Assembly (NCBI GenBank): GCA_030374765.1
Contig: JARGXX010000028.1
Location: forward strand, 496,001 to 560,000
Direction: 5' to 3'
Length of the DNA: 64,000 nucleotides
From: Agarophyton chilense
Lineage: Eukaryota; Rhodophyta; Florideophyceae; Gracilariales; Gracilariaceae
Shown: positions 1 through 10,765 of the stretch, one piece after another
Layout of the letters: the number at the start of each line of letters is the position of its first letter
Position numbering within the stretch: the stretch's first letter is position 1
Translations under genes and position numbers: made by a program
The notes under the pieces: model-generated
The model's input: the letters and a program-made list of their open reading frames with translations, nothing else
Told to the model about the DNA's origin: nothing
The model's database searches: none

Positions 1-470
1 GAATCATACTCGAACCCGTGTCGTATCTCTAACACGACATCAGCAGTAATCTTGAGATCACAATTAATTGGAGGGGCTTCTTTGTTGAAAACATTCAACG
101 AGCTTTGACTTGCCAACAATTGGACAGCTCTCACACCATCGTGCTCCTTGATCTGATGACGCAAGTCCTTGGGCATGGTATTCTCTGATGCTCCTTGATC
201 AGCAGTGATCTCTGCTTCCAGCCTTCCGTCCCAAAAGAATGCATCCAAGACTGTAGATGGGCTCTGTTCGTTAAAACTGTTCGTTAAAAGAATGTTCTTC
301 GTCACCAATCTCCTTTATCGAATTGTTGCTTCTCTTCTTTTCCTTGCGTTCCAAGTACGCCTTCAGGAAGGCTTCAACTTCTTGAGGGGTAGAGTTCGAA
401 CAATTTCTAAGTTTTGTGTCTCCTACCCTTGCATTTCACAGTATTGAAACAAACGGGAACTTCTTTGCGC
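1..470 (-). pseudogene. Retroelement gag/protease relic, runs off the left edge
   Basis: The minus strand from about 237 to 1 is open and contains a retropepsin-like D-x-G-A motif (DQGAS) in a stretch that resembles the protease of LTR retrotransposons. Upstream, about 470-290 encodes a decayed CCHC zinc-knuckle remnant followed by a Lys/Glu-rich helix (EVEAFLKAYLERKEKKR), in a different frame. The two frames are separated by a 13-bp tandem duplication. Weaker gag-like coding on the same strand persists at 600-780, with stops. The gag, knuckle, protease order is what the family would show; assignment to Ty3 or copia is not possible from this fragment. Confidence 0.55.
264..289. repeat. 13-bp perfect tandem duplication
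   Basis: CTGTTCGTTAAAA occurs at 264-276 and again at 277-289. Removing one copy would put the knuckle frame and the protease frame of the surrounding minus-strand relic into the same frame, so this duplication is the likely frame-breaking lesion. Confidence 0.85.
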
Positions 471-1378
471 GGTTTTTCATTACGTTTCGTATCCTCGTCA
501 TCCTTTTCACGCTTAGTCGATGAGGATGCCTGAACGTTGATGGGAATAACTGAATCATTGACCACAATGTTTTGATGCGGTGAACTTACTCATATTTGTT
601 TCCTTCAACTAGGCGTGGAACGTATGCACCAAAATACTTCCTGTGTAGCCCGGCATGGGATTCGATCCGGAGTACGCCCTCCATATGCTCTTATCAACGA
701 CGGGGTTTTACCAGCTCTTGAGTATTCTTAATGGCCACCTCAGGGTTTAAGCTGATAGTCTGTCTGTAGCAGTGGTTTTTTATTAATATTCTACGACCAG
801 AGTGTGAGCGTGACCCTCTGCATTGTCAATAGCCATGTCCAGCTTCACAACCTTGATGATTTTGTCCGAGTGACGCACACAAAATCTATTCTTGGCAGTC
901 TCGCGGAATTGGCGTCTTCTATGATTTCTCCTGTAGTAGTTACACCAATACCACAAACTCTCACAAAAGATTACATAAAGTAAAGAGGGGCTTTACAAAT
1001 AATATACTTAAAACGTAACATCTGAATCGGGATTCCCAGAATAATATAATGAATTCTTAAAAAAAGAGAACACGACGAGTTTTGATATTAGGGAGCATTT
1101 TGCAATCGAAATTTGGCAATACGTGTGCACCTTTCATATTAATTGCAGAATTGCTACGTGGTGGCGTGGTATATATTTCTGAAATATGAGGGTTTATTGA
1201 AGTCCCATAAGCTTTGTGCCTATCACCTCCCGCCACTTTTCTACCGCTGGAGCTATTCTGTTTGCCATTTGAATCCCGGCACACCGCATCATACCAAGCT
1301 ACCCTTACGCCCCAGCTCCTTGAAGATGTGGAATCTGCCTGCGCCCGTCCTGAAGCCAACCGCTTCGCTCTTTGAAGC

Positions 1379-2220
1379 ATGAAACAACAACATCCAGCAG
1401 CCGCCGAAGACACAAACAGTGTTATCATGGATACCGCCATCCCTGCACCTGCCGTCAATTCTAACGCCGCTAACACCGTCGCCCCCACACCTGCCCCCCG
1501 CACGAACCCTGCCGCGACTACTCCAACCGTTGCGGCGCCGCGAACTATCCCACAGACAAAAGCGGGGCGTCGCGCGAAGTTCTCCACGGAAGAGGGCTTG
1601 GTCTTTGTGAGGGAAGTAGGGGCGTATAAGGCTCACATCTCACCCACAGAAGATACGAGGGAGAGGTATGAGCTGGCGACGAGCGAGGCGAACGCAACAA
1701 AGCGCTTGTCTACGAGATTGACTTGGATAGCCCTCCAAGATCGACATAAGAGGCTGCAGGAGCTTCTTGATCAGAATTATCGTCTGAGTGGTATAGGAGG
1801 CGAGGTGACGGAGATGGGGACACTTCGTGAACTGGTGAAAGATGATCGAGTTGAGCTCGCTGCTGAGAAGAGTGCCAAAACGGAGAAGGAGGAAAAACGG
1901 GAGAGAGAGGAAAGGAACGGCTGGGCGCTGTAATCCGCTTGCGCGCCACTGGGCGTGTTAGTGGGGACAGGATAAGTACGGAAAAAGAGGCCGATGGGGG
2001 TTTGACTGCGAACTGGAAGCCGCGCGAACCTCGAGGGCGAAAACGGCGAGCACCATCAATGGACATGGAGGAGAAGGGGGCTTTCTTGGAGGCCTTGGAG
2101 AGAGCGGCCAATGGTCGAATGAATATGGAGAGCAAGAAGTTCGATCTCGCACTTCTCCGATTTGAAGAGGAGAGAAAAGAACGAAAGCGTGCACGCGAGG
2201 AGGAAAAAGAGGAGCGGTAG
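1379..2220 (+). pseudogene. MYB/SANT-like DNA-binding protein relic (PIF/Harbinger accessory type)
   Basis: The first ORF (1379-1933, 184 residues) has an Ala/Pro/Thr-rich leader and then a MYB/SANT-like domain at residues 62-145. It begins KFSTEEGLVFVREV, contains DRHKRLQELL and ends in a SGIGGE loop, the pattern of the MYB/SANT partner protein of PIF/Harbinger transposons. A charged helix follows until a stop after GWAL. A second open stretch (about 1939-2220) in another frame supplies the usual C-terminal region: a basic PRGRKRRA patch and an Arg/Glu-rich coiled coil. The gene is therefore broken by a frameshift, or by an intron that I cannot prove. In Harbinger elements this protein brings the transposase to DNA and the nucleus; here the partner transposase is on the opposite strand just downstream. 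Confidence 0.7.
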
Positions 2221-2364
2221 GCGGCGGATGAGGTGGGTGAGGCTGATGATGGAAGTGATGGGCGGGTCCCTCGCGTTGCTGAGGGCGGGCTGCGTTGTTT
2301 AAACCTTTAATCTTTCCCCCAGGAGAGAAACTCATCCAAGGAAGGGAGGTCGCATCTAAAGTAT

Positions 2365-2535
2365 ATTGATGTCTGGTTCTTTTAGAAGCCTTTACGCACG
2401 TTGCAAAATAGCATCTCAGCTAAGTAAAGGGAACCGACAGGTATCTATAAGACCCTCATTTCCTCGTGAAGTCAACCGTCGTCCAGTAGGGTTTCCTTTC
2501 CTTAAACATCCACTCCACAGTGACCCTCGCTGACG
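2365..2535 (-). pseudogene. Harbinger-like DDE transposase, C-terminal remnant (left arm)
   Basis: The minus strand encodes a short peptide containing VEWMFKERKPYW followed by TVDFTRK, which matches the C-terminal end of the transposase relic at about 42,100-42,970 in the other arm. VEW contributes the third catalytic acid in this family. A stop follows TRK. Everything upstream of it is missing because the left arm is deleted at about 2,533. Confidence 0.7.
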
Positions 2536-2539
2536 GAGT

Positions 2540-4190
2540 GGTCTTTCCGGAGACTCTTTGACATTAACTATCTTCATAATATTTGAGGACCGATTCTAAA
2601 CCGGAGTCAAAGAAAAGGCAGAAGGTTTTCGATTGTTTTTAAGTACAGCGATGGTCTGAAGAAGGGGATTTCTTTGACTTTTGAAATCGGTACGAAACAA
2701 GATCGCATTGCAGACCATTAAAAAAACCCTACCTCCGTTTGAGAGACAGTGGAGCACAGAACTAAGAGGACAAATCCTGACTCGTTCTGTCCGATGCTCG
2801 GCATTGCAGTGCCTAATCATACTGGGTCACATTTGTTGCACAGGGACAGTGAACGCATTTGAAATACGCCTCATAATTCTTGGATAGTTTTGGCTTGTTT
2901 GGATGTTTCTGTGCTCATGTAGCGAGCCAAGTCAAATCATCGAAAAATTCAAACTGCGGTGCTGTCAGCTGCAGATGGCAGTTAAAAAGAGTGATGACGA
3001 GTCCGGCGGGGTGCGTTTGCTATCTAGTCGTGATCTGCTATAGCTCCGTCGGTAGTCACCTTCTCAAGATTCAGTATGACCTGGAGATCAGGGTTCAAAC
3101 ACAGACCCCTCCGTTTTCCCTCAGAATTCATTACGCAAAGAAAAGCATTGGTTGTTGAACATTTGACAATGTACAGTTTTGCGCTCTAGCGCTTGATTTT
3201 TTTTCGCTATTAAAACTTGACATCTCTAAGGCGAACCCAAGTTAGTCCATGAACAAGCTTTGAGTTCCATCGTGATTCGGAAAGTGGTGAACTTATCCCT
3301 GAGTAGCGCTGGGCGGGGCATTTCTCAACCGCTAAACTTATACCAGTTGAGCACTCTTTGATTACTATCAAACATCTACCGCGAGCAATTAGAATAGCAT
3401 GGCTTATTAATTGGCGATATTTCTGACGGCGATCGCCCTCAAAAGGCGTTTCTCGTTTAGTGCAAAAACAGTTCGCCCCCCGAATCGGGAAAAGAAAATC
3501 AGCTGGTCACATATGTATCTTTGTAGCTAGACTTGCTCTAGCTGCGTGGGATGCATCTCAAATCTGATGACTCCAGTTCGAATATGAAACGAATCAATCT
3601 TCTAACAGCAGTTGCATGGAAAAATGATAAAGTCTTTAGTTCTGCATGATCCGAGAGGTATATATGTGGATGTCGGGAGTTTCCTTTGGACAGCTGTCAT
3701 TAGTTGCTGAATTTTTCTACAATTGTCGAGACTAAGTGCCCACTGGTAACTTGATCAGGACCCAAATGGATAGAAACGTTCTGAAAAAGCTTTAAGAGCT
3801 GCAACCAAGTCTGTTTGAACATGTGAAAAAACTGTTTTGTAAAAATGCAACTATACCAATGAAAACCTCTTCGACTGTACTATCAGTAGAATGGTTGCCT
3901 CCCGGCATTGATTTCGGTATGTTTTTCATATGTGCGAAAACAAGTTCCTAATACATCACGAAAAGCATGACAAAAAAGAGTAGGCATATATGCTCAGTTC
4001 AAACAGAATGAGAACAAAGGTGATTGTAGTAGTAAAATGACTATTTTGTAAGGCGAGTTTCCCATAAAGAAACTCATAAAAGACTAAGACTTTCAGCGGC
4101 GGCACCACCAGAAGCATATCCCAGTCACCCGAAGAAGAACGAGCACAATCTGTGGAAACAATCGCGACAAATCACCTACATTTGACTCAC
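2540..4190. other. Gene-free segment shared by both arms
   Basis: About 1.6 kb between the transposase remnant and the zinc-finger gene. It is closely matched in the right arm (39,690-41,345). It contains only short ORFs that match no family and lack obvious codon structure. It probably includes the promoter of the zinc-finger gene. A perfect GGCGATCGCC palindrome lies near 3,429. Confidence 0.5.
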
Positions 4191-4197
4191 CAACACC

Positions 4198-5355
4198 ATG
4201 AGTTGGCACCCACGTTCTTCCGGTGGTGCTGGAGGCGGCAACAATCCCAATAGAAACAATGCTTTGAATAGGATGGAAGTAGAGTACCTTCTTTCTCGCG
4301 TGAACAGAAGGGGACAAAATGAGGACGACGGTCCACATTCCGACGAAGGTCGTACGCCACATACAGTAGAAAGGGGTCTCGGAAGGATAGACATTCGAGA
4401 CCTACTAAACACTCCATCCGACCAGTCGCCAGACAGAGCGACAAGTAGACCCGGCCCATCATCTCGAAGGCAAGGAAGTTTTCATACGAACAACCCGTTC
4501 GGGAACAAGCCACCGAGCAGGGTCAGATCCGTGCAGGACCTGCTCAATTCTTCATCCGGATCTCCGTCAGAACGTCAGCGGCCCGGACCCACAACAAGAC
4601 AACAGGCTGTCAGATCCGTGCAGGACCTGCTCAATTCTTCATCCGGATCTCCGTCAGAACGTCAGCGGCCCGGACCCACAACAAGACAACAGGCTGTCAG
4701 ATCCGTGCGGGACCTCCTCAACTCCCCTTCCGGGTCAGACTCAGTAGGCCCCAGAACCGGACTTCCGGCACCTCCTCAGCGCGTTGGAAGTCATTGGAGA
4801 AATGAAGAGAACAGTGGACCCATGATGCACCCCAGCGGGGGTGCACCGCCGGTCCATGTGAACATCTCTGATGACGAAATCACACCTGCACCTGCCGCCA
4901 GCAGTGCACCCCGCGCCACGGCTCCACGTGCTCAACCAGGACCATCCCCGAGCGGGGCGCAGCCCTCCCGCTCTGATGGGAAGAGGAGGTGCCTTAAGTG
5001 CAGACGACTGGTGCGGGATCTGGAGAAGCACGATCTCAATTGCCTGCCGCTGCAATGCAACGTGGAGGATTGCAAGTTCACGACTTATGGCGTGCAAAGC
5101 CTGAAGCGGCATATGGATACGCATTTGGATAAGTCGCAGCGCAAGTACGTCTGTCGCGCTTGCAGGAGACGGTTTGTACAGAGTACACATTTGAAGACGC
5201 ACTGGAGGATCTGTGATGAAAAAGAAAGATGGGAACGGGTTCGTCGGGAGCACGAAGAACGCGTTCGCGAGGAAAATCGCCGGAGGGAAGAGCGAAACAG
5301 GAAAGAACGGGAGCGCCGCAAGGCACGCAGAACGCAGGACGGCGCTGGCAAGTAG
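4198..5355 (+). CDS. C2H2-type zinc-finger protein with DLLN repeats (left copy)
   Basis: The ORF is 385 residues with no stop. The N-terminal half is low-complexity and carries four copies of an R-S/D-V/I-Q/R-DLLN motif near residues 67, 113, 142 and 171; two of these lie in a perfect 87-bp (29-residue) tandem repeat. A short hydrophobic-acidic patch, VHVNISDDE at 219-227, resembles a SUMO-interacting motif. Three zinc-binding units follow: C265-C268-H278-C282, C287-C292-H305-H309 and C319-C322-H335-C339. The tail (340-378) is an Arg/Glu coiled coil. A nucleic-acid-binding, nuclear role is inferred; the target is unknown. A second copy with one repeat fewer lies at 38,614-39,684. Whether it is a host gene or transposon cargo cannot be settled from the sequence. 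Confidence 0.75.
   Translation: MSWHPRSSGGAGGGNNPNRNNALNRMEVEYLLSRVNRRGQNEDDGPHSDEGRTPHTVERGLGRIDIRDLLNTPSDQSPDRATSRPGPSSRRQGSFHTNNPFGNKPPSRVRSVQDLLNSSSGSPSERQRPGPTTRQQAVRSVQDLLNSSSGSPSERQRPGPTTRQQAVRSVRDLLNSPSGSDSVGPRTGLPAPPQRVGSHWRNEENSGPMMHPSGGAPPVHVNISDDEITPAPAASSAPRATAPRAQPGPSPSGAQPSRSDGKRRCLKCRRLVRDLEKHDLNCLPLQCNVEDCKFTTYGVQSLKRHMDTHLDKSQRKYVCRACRRRFVQSTHLKTHWRICDEKERWERVRREHEERVREENRRREERNRKERERRKARRTQDGAGK
4523..4696 (+). repeat. 87-bp coding tandem repeat, two copies
   Basis: The block beginning CAGATCCGTGCAGGACCTG repeats exactly with a period of 87 bp inside the zinc-finger gene. The right-arm gene has one copy only, so the array changed after the duplication. Confidence 0.9.
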
Positions 5356-5589
5356 ATAGTAGGACATCGCCCCAAGATTTCGATCAAGCAATTAAAAGTC
5401 TTACGTTTTTCATTTGTTTTTCCTTCGTTCGTCGAGTCTCTTGATCTGAAAAATTGTGGAAGACGTATGTTCAACTGCTTTATTCACACCATTCACTATC
5501 GGTAAAGTAACAGCAGGGATATTTTACTACTTTACTTAGTCGTGAGGTGGTCAACCTATACTCCAGTTATACGAAACTACATCATACAG

Positions 5590-6369
5590 GTTTATGTATA
5601 AGGTCTACATGAAAATTGACGGTGCGTGTTCGTTACATTTAAAGCTCCCATAACAGCCCTACAGTTTTCCAATGAATTCATACTACATGCTACTTGATAG
5701 TTTATGAGTAGAGGACAGGGCAGCACTTACTTTCTCATGCGGGCATGACGCCCAACACGTAAAAAGCACCTTATTCTTCACAAGAGAACGTATTTGCGTG
5801 CATATGCGTGCTACCTCACAGTGTGATAAACAGTGAGATGCTTGCAAAAGGAAGCAGAACAACAAAACAACCAGAAATGAAAGGAACGTCAAACGATGGA
5901 TATTAAAATGGAGGAGGGAGGACTGCACGATAGCAGAAGGGTCATGCAGAGCAGAGAGTAGCTGGAGAAAGACACAAGTCTATTACCCGTGGGCAGATCT
6001 CTGAAAGAGCTTGGTGCAGTTAGTTCGGGTCCTTGTCGGTTGACTGTGCTGCCTTTAATACTGTTGATGGCTGCGCATGCTAGGAGGCTTGCGTTCGGGA
6101 ATAATTCACATAGTATTACTGATTCAAGCTGAGATATAGCAGAAGTAGGTTGCCATGCCCCACATCAGCTAGGTAGCAAAAAGTGCCACCCAGAGCAGCA
6201 AGTCGCCCTGCACCCAATCTTGCCCGAACTTGGCGTAATGAATAGCCGGTGGAAAACACCGGAACCGGAGACATCCATGGAAACACTAGTTCACTCGCCT
6301 GCTCTACAGCGCAGAACTACCGCGATTAAGTACCGAATACCCCCTGCCGTGATCAACAAATAGGAAGCA
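5590..6369. other. Segment present only in the left arm
   Basis: The right arm joins the two flanks directly (near 38,385). The segment has no recognisable protein and I could not define terminal repeats or a target duplication, so it is either an insertion in the left arm or a deletion from the right. Confidence 0.6.
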
Positions 6370-6889
6370 GGTCACTCCCATGATAGAACCAATCCATCTT
6401 GCTGCGGTCACACTGTGGAAGACTGGCGCACACCATTTTTGATCCCATCACTTTCGTGTTGAGTTTGTAGGGATAATTCTCCATCGACAACCTCCAAAAG
6501 AATTATTTGAGATCGTTTAAACGCACGACACTTTACGAAGTAGAATACCTGTCGCAAGAAGTATTAAAGAGCTACACCGACCCTTGTGAAGACAAAGGCT
6601 TCCAGCATGAGCAATGATTACCAGAAACTTCAAGAAGCACAGGATAGGGTATCGCAAAACTATCAGAACGTAACAGTTACAAAAGGAAAAGAGATCCAAT
6701 GATAGACTTTCGCCGCTTTAGACACTTTTCTTCTTATTTTGGTTCCATTTTGTTTTTTCGCCTCACTTAAAAATTAATACCTCTACTTCAAAAAACACTC
6801 CTGGGCCTCTATTTGACAAGTATTCTTGTTTGTAAAAGAATTAGAACAATTAAGATACATTAGGTCGGTAATACTTGAAGAAATTCTCG

Positions 6890-6942
6890 GCCAAAACAGT
6901 TGTTTTTTAAACCGACTCGTGTATGACACGAACTGTTTTGGC
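6890..6942. other. Strong hairpin, 12-bp perfect stem
   Basis: GCCAAAACAGTT at 6890-6901 pairs with AACTGTTTTGGC at 6931-6942. The 29-nt loop contains a smaller CGTGT/ACACG stem. The same structure is retained in the right arm at 37,796-37,848. Function unknown. Confidence 0.75.
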
Positions 6943-7550
6943 TATACTCTGTTTATGTATGGGTCTTCTCTCATCTCCTCTAAGCAAATCTCTAATTCGT
7001 TTTCATTTCATAAAAGCTTTTGGCTTTAATATTGCTGATTGTTACAAACGGCAGGGTTGATTGTTCGGTTATTTGGTCGGTCTATTTTCTTACACTCCTT
7101 TACTACGCATCCTATTGGCGCCCTTGCATAGACCGCGCTACGGCGAACTACAGGTCGTCAATCGAGATATCTAGTACCAAAGACCAAATATTCAAACTGT
7201 CTTCTAAATGTTCCTATTTTGTTCGGAACAGCACGGGCCCGGCCAGTTACAGCACGAGCACAGCGCGTTTGTGTCGCTATATTCCCAACACTGATGACTC
7301 CCTGAAACACAAAGTCCATTCCTGTCTGGTTGGAGAGATAAAATCGGCTGGCCCTTCACAGTTTTCTGAACCTCGATCGGCTATTGTGTGACTTTGACTG
7401 GAGCTTGAAGCTTCAGACGATCACCGAGTAGGTCATGGCCTGCATGCCTACGCAGTTCAATGTCATGCGGCATCGTGTCTTTTATTACGACTCCGTGCAA
7501 CGCCTTGCAGTATAGCAGTAAGTTCAAAGTAAAGCAATACATCTGAAACA

Positions 7551-8170
7551 CAGAAGGGTAGCAAAGAAAGTTTCTCTCCTTCCCCAGCTAGAATGACGCC
7601 TTCAGCTCGGTCTTTATAGTCCTTCAAATCCTTAATGGATGCATTGCACTCTGACTAGACCTTATTACTCTGGCCGGGCGTCCTGCATGCCGTATTTTGT
7701 GTAGTATCTGCTCTTTTGATAAGCACACACACTGTGACAGAGTTCGGAATGCCGATGTTGTGCTCGCGGCTAAACAGAAAGGTGTGGTAGAGCTACAACA
7801 ACAGTAAGGGTTGTTAGCCTGCTACTGGTCACGGAGGGTGAACAATATACACTGTATAGTACTACTTGTATGTAATAAAAGAGGCGCCTTGCGAAGTTAT
7901 TATTGGCCGACTCTCTATTATAGCTCATCAGTATCTCCGGTTGGGAAGTTTTAAACGAGGAACAGAAGAGTCATGATAACCACCATGCTGTCTCATTTAC
8001 TGGGAGTTGATGTTCACCTCCGGTAACCCTCCGCGGCGGCTTAATTTTAGAAGCATTCTCTGCCTTAGAATGCAGGCTTTCCGCGCGTAAAAACGCTGAA
8101 AACAGCCAATCTCAACTACTCAATCAATTTCAAAAACAGCTTGCGCTTTATTTTAGAAACCATTGTAGAC
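7551..8170. other. Gene-free spacer
   Basis: No ORF with recognisable content and no repeat structure was found between the end of the left arm and the gag/protease relic. Confidence 0.4.
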
Positions 8171-8176
8171 CCCACG

Positions 8177-9822
8177 CTACACTTGTCGTCTTCTTTTTCG
8201 ATTCCCAAGCGTCAAAATCGCCGATGCCGCGTTCACAGCCACACTGTTGTCTTTCTCTTGCAAACTTGAAGTACCGTTACGACGCCTCCGCAGTTCCATC
8301 AATGGAATAATGTCTTTATTCACTGGCCCGCCCTTTAGTTTTGCTCCAGCATTTTGAAGCAAACTTTCTTCGCAGTTAACCACCACAACAGCTCCGGATG
8401 GTTTCGATCCCTTCTATCTTCTTTGTTTGTTTGTTGCAGTAGTCTTTATATTTCGTTTGTCCCTTAAGTCGAAAACGAATTTTCGAAGGCTTTTTCTTAA
8501 ACGTTAAGTCATATCGCTTGCAATAAGCCTTGGCTTGCTCTTTTCTATTACAGGACGTTGTGATCCGATATCTGGACATCCTCCATTTGAACTCGTTTGT
8601 GGTTTCAAAATCGATATCCACATTTGTAACCATAGAATAATTAAACTTGCATTTGAATTGTTTTTGGATTTTATACGTGGAGCCTTGAAGAACTTTTCGA
8701 ATTATGTTCAACAATCAACGCATAGGATAGTTACGCATTAAAAATCCAGTTATGGGGTTCAAGTCTTTGCCACAATGCTTGTAAAAAAGTTTTCAACAGC
8801 ATCATCGGTTGAGTCTTCTGAACTTGCGCTTATATTGTCTTCTGTTTTTCCTTCGATTTTGAAGAATGTGTCGACATCCTCGGTTTCTGAATCATCATCA
8901 CCCTGTTCGCATAGTTCGTAAAGTACCTGTTTTGAAGCACGGTTCTGAAAAGAGTATTGCTTGAATTTCTAATAAAGGGGTACTTTTCTTGCAGCGACAG
9001 CGGCTAAGTCCTTTGGGTGCCGATAATATCCCAAGATATGTCCCTTACCACTACAATTGAATCAAATTCTCTCATTCATTTTCGACTTCGTATTGTTCTT
9101 GTCGCAGCCATATCTAACAGGAGGAAGATAGTGCTTTAATGAAGACTGATAGAGAAAATCTGCGGATTTTCCATTTTTAAGGAACTTTAATACATTAATA
9201 TACTTTTGTGCGGTCTTCTCTTCCTTTTTGCGCTGAATAGCACATTCTAACTCTTTCTATAATTCTTAATAGGAAAGGGTTTCTGAGTCCAATCGGCTAA
9301 GTGGATTACTAGCCAATGAATGTCGAAGAACTTCTTTTCTAGGATGTTATATCTTGTTTGCTTCAGTACGATAATTCAGTGGATTTTGAGGAGCTAATTT
9401 GGATATTTCTGAATCCAATTTTTCAATGGTTTGAGTTGCCGTACATTCCTCTTATTGGAAGGTATCATTTCGTGTGTTCATCAAACGGAGTGTAATGCGC
9501 TTCTGTTTTTAGGTGGAATGAAATGTGCTACAATGAGGTTTGTAGCATCAGAAAGAGATTGAGCTTTTTGAACGACATGTTCATTAAAGAACGCTTTTCA
9601 TTATCCCCTAGAATACTATGCATAAGCTGAACATGTTTGTAATCGGGTTTCATGTAATCTTCTAGTGCGAAACGATATTCGTTATAAAAACCAATCCAAA
9701 ATTCTTAAATGGCTCCCGAAAACTTAGAGTGTTTGTCCTTGAAACGCATTTCCCGATTTCGTGAGATCTTCGGAAGATCCAAGTTGTTAGTGTTCACTCT
9801 GATCGTTTGCGAAGGCATGTTA
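8177..9822 (-). pseudogene. LTR-retrotransposon gag and protease relic
   Basis: The minus strand starts near an ATG at 9,819 and reads as a Gag-like helical protein (for example KPDYKHVQLMHSILGDNEKR) interrupted by several stops and frame changes. At about 9,000-9,075 it has a decayed zinc knuckle, FNCSGKGHILGYYRHP, in which the first and last Cys are lost. An acidic linker follows, then a retropepsin-like region near 8,590-8,500 (DIGSQRPVI followed in another frame by EQAKAYCKRY). The reading stops near 8,180. The order is gag, knuckle, protease; no reverse transcriptase remains. It is a dead relic, superfamily not certain. Confidence 0.6.
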
Positions 9823-9829
9823 GAATGAT

Positions 9830-10129
9830 TGTTAATAGTTGGAATAGGGTTTTCGGCTTTCTGGTGAACTTTGTCGTATAATGGCAGATGGGCTGACCTT
9901 TGAGGTTGTCAATATACTACACTGACCTTGTAGGTGATGGATGCGAGGGATCATCGGGCATGCAGCTCCGGGCGAGCTACCATCTAGATGTTGTCAGCCA
10001 CGTGTGGTGTTGACATGTACCTTCTGGTTGAGTAATTGTTAGTACTTGTAATTGTAATTATATTTATTTTAGTACAGTAGTAGAGTGGCCACCTAGCACT
10101 GTAGCCAGTGCTGGCCAGGTCTCTGACAC
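9830..10129. other. Non-coding flank, possible remains of an older LTR
   Basis: This stretch lies upstream of the minus-strand gag relic, where its leader or LTR would be. No boundary could be fixed. It ends in one half of a palindrome that was split by the Ty3 insertion. Confidence 0.35.
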
Positions 10130-10692
10130 TGTAGTATAGTGAATCCGAGCGGGTTGTCAGGTAAGAAGGGCGTGGTCAGGACTGAGTGCAAGTGGCCTAG
10201 TCGCACACGTGTGCGAAGATGGCACACCGGACGGACATGTACAGTAGGTTAACACGTAGCATAGTCGTAGGTAGTTGGCGCACCCCACCCCGTGATATTT
10301 CCGCCACGTGGGTGCAGGCGCCACCACGGACTGTAATGCGGGTTGCAGCTCGGAGGTGCACACTACTTATGCACCTCCGCTCCCCGCCACCCTCCAAACA
10401 GTAAAAGGTAAGCACCACCGTTCTAGTCTAAGTATCGTTTCTAAAGCAGACCTGAAGCGTTACTCCGCACGGGATATCTACAGGTTTACAAGCCGTTCGG
10501 ACTCTTCGCGCGTACCTCGATCGCGCCTGACGTTCCCAACCGCCTAGTCTCCCTACGACCGCCCGGTGCTGGCGCTCGTCTCCACGCGTCACCGTTCCCC
10601 GACCGGCCTCGTGTGACACGCACGCCCCGCTTACGGACTCCGCACGGATCGCGCCTCTAGGAAACTTACACGCCTTTCGGCGCTATCTCACA
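10130..10692 (+). repeat. 5' LTR of Ty3 element 1
   Basis: Begins TGTAGTATAGTG and ends CTATCTCACA (TG...CA). It contains a 14-bp palindrome CGCACACGTGTGCG near 10,201 and a 10-bp hairpin, CGGAGGTGCA at 10351-10360 with TGCACCTCCG at 10370-10379. Both are conserved in the 3' LTR. Confidence 0.97.
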
Positions 10693-10693
10693 T

Positions 10694-10709
10694 TGGTCTC
10701 CCGAATTAG
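10694..10709 (+). promoter_or_regulatory. Primer-binding site of Ty3 element 1
   Basis: TGGTCTCCCGAATTAG starts one base after the LTR. The leading TGG fits the CCA end of a tRNA. The first 11 bases are the same as in Ty3 element 2 (54,879-54,894), so both use the same primer. The tRNA was not identified. Confidence 0.75.
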
Positions 10710-10765
10710 AGTGGGATTCGTGTTTACCGAACGGGTGAGATCAGATCTGGAAAAGGAGTCACGCG

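Larger units (their letters stand above)
1185..7550 (+). repeat. Left arm of a large inverted duplication
   Basis: This arm is homologous in inverse orientation to about 36,490-44,222. Compared by eye, long stretches (2,540-5,500) match at well over 90 percent. Similarity fades outward near the GAAATATGAGGGTTTA stretch (about 1,184) and inward after about 7,550. Relative to the right arm, it lacks about 1.46 kb at position 2,533 and carries about 0.78 kb extra at 5,590-6,369. No clear terminal inverted repeat or target duplication was found for the whole unit, so it may be a segmental duplication rather than one transposon. Confidence 0.85.

Noticed and set aside
620-710. tRNA-like stretch (GGATCGAATCCCATGCCGGGC on the minus strand, T-arm-like)
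   Set aside because: No matching 5' acceptor strand, no D-arm or anticodon arm; it falls in gag-like coding remains.
9908-10018. Possible short LTR with TGTCAA...TTGACA ends on the minus strand
   Set aside because: Only about 110 bp, no second copy found, and no target duplication.
10197-10418. ORFs inside the LTRs of Ty3 element 1 (also 18,859-19,106)
   Set aside because: Both strands are open and overlap known LTR structure; no domain and typical chance lengths.
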